Source of the DNA: Malassezia japonica
Lineage: Eukaryota > Basidiomycota > Malasseziomycetes > Malasseziales > Malasseziaceae
Assembly: GCF_029542785.1 (NCBI RefSeq)
Contig: NC_083370.1
Span: forward strand, 186,001 to 250,000
DNA length: 64,000 nucleotides
Direction of reading: 5' to 3'
Part shown: in pieces, positions 1-8,116 of the stretch
How the letters are laid out: the number at the start of each line of letters is the position of its first letter
Numbering within the stretch: position 1 is the first letter of the stretch
Program-made: the position numbers and the translations under genes
Notes under the pieces: generated by a model
The model's input: only the letters and a program-made list of their open reading frames with translations
The model's database searches: none
What the model was told of the DNA's origin: nothing

Positions 1-95
1 TGCTGTAGGACAAGTGTGTGCGCCGGGCAACACCCAGCATTCTTGAGCCTTTGGTAGACAGCTTCCCTCGCGTCGGCACCGTGTCGTTCGGTGGC

Positions 96-3000
96 ATGGC
101 CTTGCCTCCCCTGGTTTCAGGCACACGACCGGTGCAAAAATGCGGATCGCCCGATACAACGCCGCAGCAGGCACAGTCGGGCCGGTCACAGGCTGCCAAG
201 GCCATGGTAGCACTCCATGACTTTGATCCGAGTGTTTCTCTCGGCTGCGTCCGCCTCGTGACCGGACAGATCGTTCAGCGATACCTGCACGACGCGTCGG
301 GATGGAGCGATGTCGCGGTCAACGACCAGCGCGGGTGGGTCCCGACTAGCTTTTTGATGGGCTTGGACGAGTGGAACGAACGGAACGCGGCATTTGGCCA
401 CCCGACTTCGCTCGCAACTGACAAGTACGTGCGCTTACAGGACGCGCCCGCACCACCCTCTGCCGAGGACGCGGCGCTGCCGCTGCACGGCCCGGTGGCC
501 CCCCTTTACATTCCCACGGCGTGCTCCGCGATGCTGGATTCGTGTGTGCACACTGCACAGGCGCTCTATCAGGCGCTCTGTGCACAACAGCCGACGCGGA
601 CAGCGGCCCAGGCCTTTGTCACATCGGTCCGCTCCCTTTTGTATGATCTCGAATACGTGCATCAGGCCATGTCACCCAGGAATATACGGGAACGCGACTC
701 GCTCTTGATGCGTACCGGTGCAGTGGCTGCTTTTGTCGACGTGACCGAGGCAACACCGCCTTGCGCCGGCCTCCTCGTGGCCGTGGACGAGCTGAACGGA
801 TTGCTGTGCTCGATTGCCAAGTTTGTGTGCGCCGTGAGCCGCGCCAACTCACACTGCGATTACGAGGCAGAAAGCAATGCGGTCGACTCGGGTGAAACAT
901 CGCGTGCGTCGTCACTGCTAGACGAGCTCTCGCTGAATGATACCAGCTCGAGTCTACGCAACTCGTCCGACTCGACCAAGGAACCTTCCTCCATCGAGAC
1001 CCCGCCCCCGATCGGTGCTGTGGCTGTGTCCGAGGCACGCGACACGCCGGAACGCGTGTCCGACGTACTCGTACTGAGTCCTGCCCAGGTCCTTGCCACG
1101 GCGCGCGCAGCATACGACCAGCTGGCGTCGGTCACCGCCGCGTTCCTCGGTCAAGTGCACATGTTTGAAGACTTTATGCTGCTCTCTGCTTTCCAGCGCC
1201 TGCTGGACATGGGTCTTGAGCTGCTGTTGAGTTCACGCAGCCTCATGGCCCTCGTCGAGTCGCTCGGCCCGCACCTCGACGAGGAGTGGGTGCCGGCGCG
1301 CGTCGCGCGGGAGTACATCGACTGCCTGTCGCAGCTCGCCGAGTCGGTCTCCAACTTTGCAAAGGCCAACAAGCTGAGCGCCGAGGGCCAGCATGCGGTA
1401 CTCAATGCGCGCGGAACGCAACTCAAGAAGCAGCTTATCCACGTTTCCAACATGCCCCTCTGCACCTCGACCAAGGTTATGCGCTCGATGTCTACTCTGC
1501 TGGAGCGTGCGCCGAGTTCGCTTGCATTGCGCGTGTATGGCCCGCCGCAATCGATACAGGCGCTGCAGAAGCTATGCAAAGAGCGTGCGACGCCGGTGCG
1601 CAACGCATCTGCTCCTGTTGCAGCCAAGCCTGCGCCGATCAACGTGCTGTGCGAGCCCAAACGCACCGCATCGCCCCAGGAGATGGAGGGCGTGTCGCCC
1701 AAGACGACTGGGGTTCTCGCGACGCACGGCGCGTTGACCGACTCGGTGGTCCCGATCCGGCGCCCCAGCTTTGATGCACCTCTCACCGAGTCGTTTTGCA
1801 GTGACGACAGTCCCTCTTTGCGCGTGGCGGCGTCTGAGGCGCAGTCGCCTGCGCCGTCGGACGATCTCTTGCGCAACGCCAAGAACGACGTGGTTGGCGG
1901 CACGCTCCCTGCGCTCGTGCGCTGGCTCTGTGAAGAGGACCGCAGCGCGCACAGCCTGCCGGTGCGCGCATTCTTTTTGAATTTCCGCTTCTTTACGTAC
2001 GCCGAGGCGCTTGTCGAGACGATTTTGAGCGTGTACCACGACCCGGTCGACTGGCACATGCAGCTGCATGCGGTGCATTTTGCCTTTGCCTGGCTCAAGC
2101 ACTACTGGCTGGCGCTCGACGACAGCTGTGCGCTGCGTGCGCTTTGCGACTTTGTGCAGCAAGAGCACGATGTGCGCGTGCAGCCATCGGTCGATGTGCT
2201 TTCGTCGCTGATCCGCTGGCGCCTGCGTCTTGGCCATGGCGTGCAGTTTGTCCAGCTGCAACTGGAACCCGGGCCCGAGGGCCCCGAGATCCAGAGCGTG
2301 CTGCTGATGCCGAGTGGCGAGCGCCTGCGTCTCGGCCTGGCCGGCAACGAAAACGTTGAAGACAAGGTCCCCCTGACGGACGGGAGTCCGATCTACGCAA
2401 GCACGGCCGGAAGCCGCTCGCGCAGCCGCACGCCCAACCTGTCTAAAACGCTACTTTCTGCGCTGGACTCGTCTGACATTTACCATGTGTCTGTGCTGGA
2501 TCTGGATCCGATGGACCTTGCCCAGCAGATTACGATTGTCGAGTCGCGTCTCTTTTCGTCGATCATGCCGAATGAGCTGCTGTTTAGGAACCAGTGCTAC
2601 ATGACGTCGCACACCACGACCTCCATGTCGTCTGCGATCCACAGCCGTGTGATGTCGACGCTCACCACCCAGATCACCAACTGGATCGGTGAATGTATTT
2701 TGCGCGAGACGGAGCTCAAGCGCCGCGTCTCGATCCTCAAGTACTTCGTGCGACTCGGCAGCGCGGCCCTCGAGCTGCAGAACTACAATCTGCTGATGGC
2801 CGTGCAAGGCGCGCTGAACTCGTCGACCATTCTCCGTCTGAAGCGGACGTGGGCGGGCCTCTCGTCCAAGGCCCTTGCCGCGTTTGAAGAGCAGCGTGTG
2901 GTGATGGAACACACACGCAACTTTGCTACGTATCGCGCGCGCCTCCGCACCGCCCAAGGCCCCGTCCTTCCCTTTTTGGGCCTTGTCTTGACCGACGTCA

Positions 3001-3422
3001 CGTTCTGCGTCGGCGGCAACCCCAAGACGCGCACGGGCTCTAATGGCACATCACTCATCAACTTTGCGCGCTGCACGAAGCTGGCCAGTATTCTTGGCGA
3101 AGTACAGCGTTTCCAGGCCCATCCTTTTGACCTCGTCGAGGTGCCCGAAATCCAATGCTTCCTCACGAAGCTACGCAACGTGTCGGCGCTGTCGGGCAGC
3201 TCGGAAAACTATGCCGCTGCCGCCGAGCAGCTATACCAGCGCAGCTTGCAGCTTGAGCCCCGCGAAAACGGCACGCCGATGACGCGGCAGCGCAGCAACT
3301 CGATTGTGCCACTCCCCTGGAACGGCGCGCGGCGCAACTCGAGTGAAGCCCTTTCCACGCACTCCTCCAAGAGCGCCGACTCGAAGCCGAGCCGGCTCGA
3401 GATGTTGATCAAGCGCTGGTAG
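96..3422 (+). CDS. CDC25: Ras guanine-nucleotide exchange factor with SH3 domain (Cdc25-like)
   Basis: Predicted 1108 aa. An SH3 domain lies near residues 35-90 (ALHDFDPS at its start, GWVPTSFL at its end). A RasGEF N-terminal module begins near residue 600 (LPALVRWLCEEDRS). The catalytic RasGEF domain runs about 800-1050 and starts LDLDPMDLAQQITIVESRLF. Proteins of this layout load Ras with GTP upstream of adenylate cyclase or MAPK modules. The central part is Ser/Thr-rich and poorly conserved. The first in-frame ATG is at 96; an in-frame TAG at 6-8 closes the frame upstream, so a longer N-terminus would need an unseen upstream exon. Only 11 bp separate its stop from the convergent carrier gene. 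The family call is firm; the exact orthologue is inferred from the SH3-RasGEF order. Confidence 0.88.
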   Translation: MALPPLVSGTRPVQKCGSPDTTPQQAQSGRSQAAKAMVALHDFDPSVSLGCVRLVTGQIVQRYLHDASGWSDVAVNDQRGWVPTSFLMGLDEWNERNAAFGHPTSLATDKYVRLQDAPAPPSAEDAALPLHGPVAPLYIPTACSAMLDSCVHTAQALYQALCAQQPTRTAAQAFVTSVRSLLYDLEYVHQAMSPRNIRERDSLLMRTGAVAAFVDVTEATPPCAGLLVAVDELNGLLCSIAKFVCAVSRANSHCDYEAESNAVDSGETSRASSLLDELSLNDTSSSLRNSSDSTKEPSSIETPPPIGAVAVSEARDTPERVSDVLVLSPAQVLATARAAYDQLASVTAAFLGQVHMFEDFMLLSAFQRLLDMGLELLLSSRSLMALVESLGPHLDEEWVPARVAREYIDCLSQLAESVSNFAKANKLSAEGQHAVLNARGTQLKKQLIHVSNMPLCTSTKVMRSMSTLLERAPSSLALRVYGPPQSIQALQKLCKERATPVRNASAPVAAKPAPINVLCEPKRTASPQEMEGVSPKTTGVLATHGALTDSVVPIRRPSFDAPLTESFCSDDSPSLRVAASEAQSPAPSDDLLRNAKNDVVGGTLPALVRWLCEEDRSAHSLPVRAFFLNFRFFTYAEALVETILSVYHDPVDWHMQLHAVHFAFAWLKHYWLALDDSCALRALCDFVQQEHDVRVQPSVDVLSSLIRWRLRLGHGVQFVQLQLEPGPEGPEIQSVLLMPSGERLRLGLAGNENVEDKVPLTDGSPIYASTAGSRSRSRTPNLSKTLLSALDSSDIYHVSVLDLDPMDLAQQITIVESRLFSSIMPNELLFRNQCYMTSHTTTSMSSAIHSRVMSTLTTQITNWIGECILRETELKRRVSILKYFVRLGSAALELQNYNLLMAVQGALNSSTILRLKRTWAGLSSKALAAFEEQRVVMEHTRNFATYRARLRTAQGPVLPFLGLVLTDVTFCVGGNPKTRTGSNGTSLINFARCTKLASILGEVQRFQAHPFDLVEVPEIQCFLTKLRNVSALSGSSENYAAAAEQLYQRSLQLEPRENGTPMTRQRSNSIVPLPWNGARRNSSEALSTHSSKSADSKPSRLEMLIKRW

Positions 3423-3433
3423 CATGTACATAA

Positions 3434-4420
3434 CTATGGATTGAAGTAACGACTTCCTAGCTCGAAAATCGACCATCCAATCATACCACTAGCTGCTTTG
3501 CGTGCACAGCGCAGGCCGAGCCCGTCGGCAAACGCACGGACGCCATCGGTGGCAAGCACATGTCGCGCGGTCGCCACCACGCCCGCCCCCTTTTCCGAGA
3601 CGCCCAGCATGGCGCTCGGCGTGGTCTGCATTCGTGTTTTCAGGATATCAAAAGGGTGCGTGAGGACGGTCGCGAGCGTACCAGCCACCAAGCCGCTCGC
3701 GCTCACCACCCACGCATTCCCAGAGCGGTCGCGCGTGGCGAGGCGGCCGAGCATCTGCTTTTGCTGCTCGTACAACGCGAGATAGAGGCCGGCGTACGGC
3801 GCGTCGCGCAGCGCCGTTGCGGAAAAGCCACGGAAGAAGCCGCGCATGCCACCGTCGCGGTAAATCGATCGCAGCGAGGAGAGGATCGTGGGGTATGACT
3901 CGCGCGAGTAATTCGACGACTCGAACCGTGCTTTGACGATCGTGATGGGGTTGAGCACAAAGCCAATCGCGACGCGCGCCACTGCGCCCGTCGCGAGGTT
4001 GCCGGTCGTCGAGAGGCGTGCGAGCGTCGAGCTGCCCTGGTTCTGCGCGGCGTGCGTCGCTCCGTGGACCGAGAGGCCGGGTACCTGCCATGCGGCGACG
4101 AGCCACCGCAGCTCGTGGATCGTGTAAAAGTACGCCGCAACGCCCGGGACATTGCGCACGACGGTCGGCACCGTTCCGCGCCATAGACCGCGCCATCCTT
4201 CCTCCCGGACGACCGTGCGGAAGCTGCGCACGAGGCGCTGCGTGCGACTTTCGTGCCAGCGCTGCACCCCTTTTTTATGCTCCTGCTGCATGCGCGTCTT
4301 GAGCAGGTCGAAGGGTTGTAGGAGGACGCATGACGTAAAGCCTGCAACACCTCCGACACCCAGCGTCTTGGCCGCAGACCGCGGCGCCGCGCGCGGCGCT
4401 TCGCTGCTCGCTGGCGGCAT
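3434..4420 (-). CDS. HEM25: Mitochondrial glycine transporter (SLC25A38/Hem25 family)
   Basis: A 328-aa mitochondrial carrier with the usual three repeats, signed by QPFDLLKTR, NPITIVKAR and HPFDILKTR. The blocks VPTVVRNVPGVAAYF and FRGFSATALRDAPYAGLYL are characteristic of the SLC25A38/Hem25 branch, which imports glycine into the matrix for 5-aminolevulinate and haem synthesis. The start is the first ATG that precedes the carrier fold (4420 to 4418). The open frame continues upstream to 5836, but that part is antisense to KGD2 and is rejected. It is divergent from KGD2 across 75 bp containing a GTCACGTGG box, so the two mitochondrial genes probably share one promoter region. Confidence 0.88.
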   Translation of the reverse strand: MPPASSEAPRAAPRSAAKTLGVGGVAGFTSCVLLQPFDLLKTRMQQEHKKGVQRWHESRTQRLVRSFRTVVREEGWRGLWRGTVPTVVRNVPGVAAYFYTIHELRWLVAAWQVPGLSVHGATHAAQNQGSSTLARLSTTGNLATGAVARVAIGFVLNPITIVKARFESSNYSRESYPTILSSLRSIYRDGGMRGFFRGFSATALRDAPYAGLYLALYEQQKQMLGRLATRDRSGNAWVVSASGLVAGTLATVLTHPFDILKTRMQTTPSAMLGVSEKGAGVVATARHVLATDGVRAFADGLGLRCARKAASGMIGWSIFELGSRYFNP

Positions 4421-4451
4421 CGTGGCAGGACGGCGCTGCACGGACTTACTC

Positions 4452-4460
4452 GTCACGTGG
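4452..4460. promoter_or_regulatory. CACGTG E-box in the HEM25/KGD2 divergent promoter
   Basis: The 9-mer GTCACGTGG sits in the 75-bp gap between two divergent start codons. Its reverse complement occurs in the gap at 7076-7118. CACGTG is the core bound by fungal bHLH factors such as Cbf1; binding here is inferred. Confidence 0.55.
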
Positions 4461-4495
4461 CCAGCGGCCCGGGCGCCACCCTTCACTTTGCCACG

Positions 4496-5809
4496 ATGCT
4501 CCCGCTGGCTTCTGCGCTGACTGCTCGTTTTGCTGCGCGTAGTGCGCCGACCTACTCGGCGGCACTGACCTTTGCGGCGCGCCGTAACTTCTCGGCCTCG
4601 CGCCGCAGCCTCGGTGTCGTCAAGGTGCCGCAGATGGCCGAGTCGCTGACCGAGGGTACGCTGCAGAAGTGGATCAAAAAGGTCGGCGACCACGTCAAGG
4701 CCGACGAGGAGATTGCCACGATCGAGACCGACAAGATCGACGTTGCCGTCAACTCTCCCGAGGAGGGTGTGATTGTCGAGGTGTACGCCGAGGAGGAGGA
4801 CACGGTCGAGGTCGGCAAGGACCTCTTGAAGATTGAGCCTGGCGAGGCCCCCAAGGACGACGGTAAGAAGGAGGAGAAGAAGGACGACAAGAAGGAAGAG
4901 AAGAAGGACGACAAGAAGGAAGAGAAGAAGGACGACAAGAAGGAGGAGAAGAAGGACGACAAGAAAGAGGAGAAGAAGGAGGAGCCCAAGGAGGAGAAGA
5001 AGGAGGAGAAGAAGCCCGAGCCCAAGAAGGAGACGAAGCCCGCTCCCAAAGAGGAGTCGAAGCCTTCGCAGTCGCAGTCTGCGCCCGCTCCCAAGGCTGG
5101 CGAGCGTGGCGAGCACCGCGTCAAGATGAACCGCATGCGCAAGCGCATTGCCGAGCGCCTGAAGGAGTCGCAGAACACTGCCGCGTCGCTGACGACCTTT
5201 AATGAAATCGACATGAGCTCGCTCATGCAGTTCCGCGCGCGCAACAAGGACCGCGTCCTGAAGGAGACTGGCGTCAAGCTCGGTTTCATGGGCGCCTTTG
5301 CCAAGGCCAGCGCCCTCGCACTCAAGGAGATCCCTGCGGCGAACGCCAGCATCGAGGGCGAGGGTCTCGGCGACACGATCGTGTACCGCGACTATGTCGA
5401 CCTGAGCGTTGCCGTGTCGACCGACAAGGGTCTTGTCACCCCGGTCGTGCGCAACACGAACGACTTGAGCATCCTCGAGATCGAGCAGGAGATCCACAAC
5501 CTTGGCCTCAAGGCGCGTGACAACAAGCTCTCGCTCGAGGACATGACCGGCGGCACCTTCACCATCTCGAACGGTGGTGTGTTTGGCTCGCTCTTTGGTA
5601 CTCCGATCCTGAACCTGCCCGGCTCGGCCATCCTCGGCATGCACGCCATCAAGGAGAAGCCCTGGGTGGTGAATGGCAAGGTCGAGGTGCGCCCGATCAT
5701 GGTCGTGGCGCTGACCTACGACCACCGCCTGCTGGACGGCCGCGAGGCCGTGACCTTCCTTGTGAAGCTCAAGCAGTACCTCGAGGACCTCCCTACGATG
5801 CTCTTGTAG
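4496..5809 (+). CDS. KGD2: Dihydrolipoamide succinyltransferase, E2 of 2-oxoglutarate dehydrogenase
   Basis: Predicted 437 aa. The N-terminus is an Arg/Ala/Ser-rich mitochondrial presequence (about 1-39). A lipoyl domain follows (about 40-112) with lipoyl lysine K80 in ETDKIDVA. Then comes a very charged Lys/Glu/Asp linker, and a catalytic domain ending with TYDHRLLDG, where H410 and D414 are the expected active-site pair. No E3-binding domain is visible between lipoyl and catalytic parts, as expected for E2o rather than pyruvate dehydrogenase E2. It transfers the succinyl group to CoA in the TCA cycle. The ATG at 4496 is the first in frame. It ends 11 bp before the stop of the convergent Sos7-like gene. 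Confidence 0.95.
   Translation: MLPLASALTARFAARSAPTYSAALTFAARRNFSASRRSLGVVKVPQMAESLTEGTLQKWIKKVGDHVKADEEIATIETDKIDVAVNSPEEGVIVEVYAEEEDTVEVGKDLLKIEPGEAPKDDGKKEEKKDDKKEEKKDDKKEEKKDDKKEEKKDDKKEEKKEEPKEEKKEEKKPEPKKETKPAPKEESKPSQSQSAPAPKAGERGEHRVKMNRMRKRIAERLKESQNTAASLTTFNEIDMSSLMQFRARNKDRVLKETGVKLGFMGAFAKASALALKEIPAANASIEGEGLGDTIVYRDYVDLSVAVSTDKGLVTPVVRNTNDLSILEIEQEIHNLGLKARDNKLSLEDMTGGTFTISNGGVFGSLFGTPILNLPGSAILGMHAIKEKPWVVNGKVEVRPIMVVALTYDHRLLDGREAVTFLVKLKQYLEDLPTMLL
4861..4981 (+). repeat. 24-bp coding tandem repeat (KKEEKKDD units)
   Basis: About four to five copies of a 24-bp unit encode KKEEKKDD in the linker of KGD2. The coding strand is almost pure purine here, and the purine-rich tract continues with less regular units to about 5045. 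Such tracts can change copy number between strains. Confidence 0.85.
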
Positions 5810-5820
5810 GATCCTAATCA

Positions 5821-7075
5821 TTACATTTCCTGCCATACGCGCTGCACGAGCGCCGCGGGCTGGTTACTTTCCAGCGCCGCGTCTACGTAGAGCGACGCCT
5901 CGTGCGAGAGCGCGAGCGGGGCGCCGTGCGCATCCTCCAGCTCGTAGCCGAGGAGCTGGCCGCCGGGCACGTCCCAGGTGAGGCGCAGCGTGCCGGGCGA
6001 CGCGCCGTCGACAGCTGTCGGCGCAAACACCACCTCGAGCGTCTCGGGGGTGGGCGCATGCAGCGCGTGCAGCGCGAGCGACTCGTGCAGCTGGTGCAGC
6101 ATAGTCGTGTGCCGCGCACAGACGCGCTCCAGCTCCCAGTCGCGGCCGCGGTCGCGGCCCGCGCCCAGCTGCGCCTCGTTCGCGAGCTTCTCGGCGGCAG
6201 AGCGCTCGGCCTTGAGGCGCTCCAGCGCACGGCTGCTCTGCTTGAGCTCCATCTTGGTTTTTTCGAGTGCATGCGTCACCTCTGACGTCTCGGTCTCGAT
6301 GCGCTGCATCTCTTCGACCTGCTCCTCGCTCTTGGCCACCGCCTCGGCCGCGGTCATGGTGCCGTGCATGCCCTCCGCGGCGCGGATCCGCGCCAGCTCG
6401 AGCTCCATGTCGGAGATGCCGGCCATGAGGTCGAGGGCCTCGGCCTCGCCATCCTCCAAGTCACCCCACGGCTCCTTCATGGAATCGGCCAGCTCATCAA
6501 TATCGGCACGCAGCTCGCGCACGCGCGTCTTGGCCTCGACCAACTGCATCTTGACCTTGCGACTGTCGCTTTCTGTGTGAGTGGGACAACGTACCGCGTG
6601 ACGCCACATCCTCGACCGTGAGGATCTGGGGCTCCTGGCCCGTCTCGGGATCGTCCTGGAGATCGGCAAGGAAGCGCAGCTTGGTCTCTTGCTCCAGGTA
6701 AATAAACTTGAGCTTGCGGTAGTAGGCCTTCAGCTCCTCCTCCTCCGCCTCGAGCGCGCCGGGCTCGTCGCGGTAGAGGTCCCAGTCCAGCGCAAGGCCA
6801 GGGTCCGTCGCAAGGGGGTCTTCCTCCAGCGTACGGTACTGCCCGAGCGTGTCTTTGAGCGCATGCAGGCTCAGGTATGCTTTCGTCGCGTCCTCGGGCG
6901 CGTGGAGCGTCGAGAGCAGGCTCTGTGTCGCGCGGATCGTATCTCTTGCGCTCGCATCGCCATTCCTATCTTGCAGGGGCTTGCGCGGCGACGCTTGCAC
7001 CATGCTCTTGCTTCCTGGCGACATACTCGCGCGCATCGACCGCGCGCTGAGCGGCGCGCTCTGCCGCCCTTGCAT
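5821..7075 (-). CDS. Coiled-coil kinetochore protein, Sos7/Kre28-like
   Basis: Two exons, complement(5821..6572, 6595..7075), 410 aa. The 22-nt intron 6573-6594 has a GTACGT donor, CTCAC branch and ACAG acceptor; splicing restores one frame through VEDVASR|ESDSRKVK. The segment YRKLKFIYLEQETKLRFL resembles the conserved motif of fungal Sos7-type kinetochore proteins, which bridge to the KMN network. A long coiled coil follows, and a compact C-terminal domain with LRLTWDVPGG. The start is the ATG at 7075, before PLSARSMRA. It is divergent from the zinc-finger gene at 7119 across a 43-bp gap with a CACGTG box. The assignment rests on motif memory; another coiled-coil family is possible. Confidence 0.62.
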
Positions 7076-7098
7076 GATGGTGGAGGCGTGTTGTTTTG

Positions 7099-7107
7099 CC
7101 ACGTGAC
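7099..7107. promoter_or_regulatory. CACGTG E-box in a 43-bp divergent promoter
   Basis: CCACGTGAC, the reverse complement of the 9-mer at 4452-4460, lies between start codons at 7075 and 7119. There is room for little else, so the site probably serves both genes. Confidence 0.55.
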
Positions 7108-7118
7108 GACGCGTCGCG

Positions 7119-7949
7119 ATGGTGGGGGGGGACGAGGCGGCGGCGTTTCGCACGCACCTCGCTGCATTTGCGTTTGAAGAGCTGAAAGAGGGAGGAGGAG
7201 AAGCAAAAGAGACGAATATCAGTACCGTGCAAGTTATCTCCAAAAAAAGAGCAAGAAAAAGTGGCGCACGCACGCCGCTCACCGAGAAGCAGCCGCAGCA
7301 TACGGCGCTCGACGACGTGCACCGCGACGGAATACGGCTCCTGCCGCGGTGCTCAATATGTGACTCGCACTTTCCTATGTCCCACACTGCGCCGAAGCGG
7401 CGCGCACACCTCGCGGCATGCGCAGAAAAAAAAAAGGTGCCGGGGGACCGCCTCAAGGAGCTGGTCGATGCGCATATCGCGCAGGAGCTGCACGCGGAGC
7501 GCACGCAGTGGCTCGCCGCACAAGGCCGGCGCACGCTCATGGAGCGCATGCAGCCGAGTGCACAGCCAGCGCCCCGCTGGAATAGACTCGCGAACGCGCT
7601 GCCACCCGGCGCGTGGCCGGTCCCACTCCGCACGGCAGCTGCCGGGCACGAAGCGGCGCGCGCCGCAAGCGACGTGCTGCTCCCCCGCCTGCAGACGCCG
7701 AGCCGTGCGCCTCGAGTTGCGCGACGCATGCGACACGCACCGATGTACGATGCCGCGTACTTGTCGCACACCCGCGTGCTCCGTACGCTGCTTGCCACGC
7801 TCGATGCGCCGCCGCCCCGGCGGCGCAGTGCCGTGGTGCCTGCTGTCCCGGATGCGTACGTTGCGACGAGTGACGACGAAGAGGATGCGTACGTCGCGAC
7901 GAGCGATGCCGACGAAGGCGGCGAGGTGCGCCTGCCGCGGCGCGCGTAA
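7119..7949 (+). CDS. Small zinc-finger protein, function unknown
   Basis: A 276-aa basic protein. It has one putative C2HC zinc knuckle near residues 79-102: CSIC, then a His and a Cys in RRAHLAACAE. The N-terminus is KR-rich and could be a nuclear signal (SKKRARKSGAR). The C-terminus has a near-duplicate DAYVATSDDEE / DAYVATSDADE. A finger of this form followed by a short helix resembles those in Slx4-type nuclease scaffolds, but that is only a hint. Codon use matches the neighbours, and it starts 43 bp from a divergent gene, so I regard it as real. Confidence 0.6.
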   Translation: MVGGDEAAAFRTHLAAFAFEELKEGGGEAKETNISTVQVISKKRARKSGARTPLTEKQPQHTALDDVHRDGIRLLPRCSICDSHFPMSHTAPKRRAHLAACAEKKKVPGDRLKELVDAHIAQELHAERTQWLAAQGRRTLMERMQPSAQPAPRWNRLANALPPGAWPVPLRTAAAGHEAARAASDVLLPRLQTPSRAPRVARRMRHAPMYDAAYLSHTRVLRTLLATLDAPPPRRRSAVVPAVPDAYVATSDDEEDAYVATSDADEGGEVRLPRRA

Positions 7950-8006
7950 GCCTCGCCGGCCTCTCGTGTGTATACCCAATAAGTATATGTATATTCACTG
8001 CTACGA

Positions 8007-8024
8007 CCGAGTCTGCTGACTCGG
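8007..8024. other. Perfect 7-bp hairpin in a convergent intergenic gap
   Basis: CCGAGTC, loop TGCT, GACTCGG. It lies between the stop at 7949 and the stop of RCO1 at 8117. Confidence 0.6.
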
Positions 8025-8066
8025 CGGCCTGCGACTGGCCCTTTTGGCTGTCGTATTCTCGTCATG

Positions 8067-8094
8067 CGCGATGCACTCTACATAGTGCATCGCG
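8067..8094. other. Perfect 11-bp hairpin between convergent genes
   Basis: CGCGATGCACT, a 6-nt loop CTACAT, then AGTGCATCGCG. It is 22 bp before the RCO1 stop codon on the opposite strand and could form in the 3' end of either transcript. A shorter TCGTA-G-TACGA palindrome follows at 8105-8115. Confidence 0.7.
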
Positions 8095-8116
8095 GTAGGA
8101 TGCGTCGTAGTACGAT

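Noticed and set aside
4421..5836. Open frame continuing upstream of HEM25 on the minus strand, making an 800-codon frame
   Set aside because: It is antisense to KGD2, whose lipoyl and catalytic motifs are clear; the antisense product is Leu-rich low complexity from the repeat linker.
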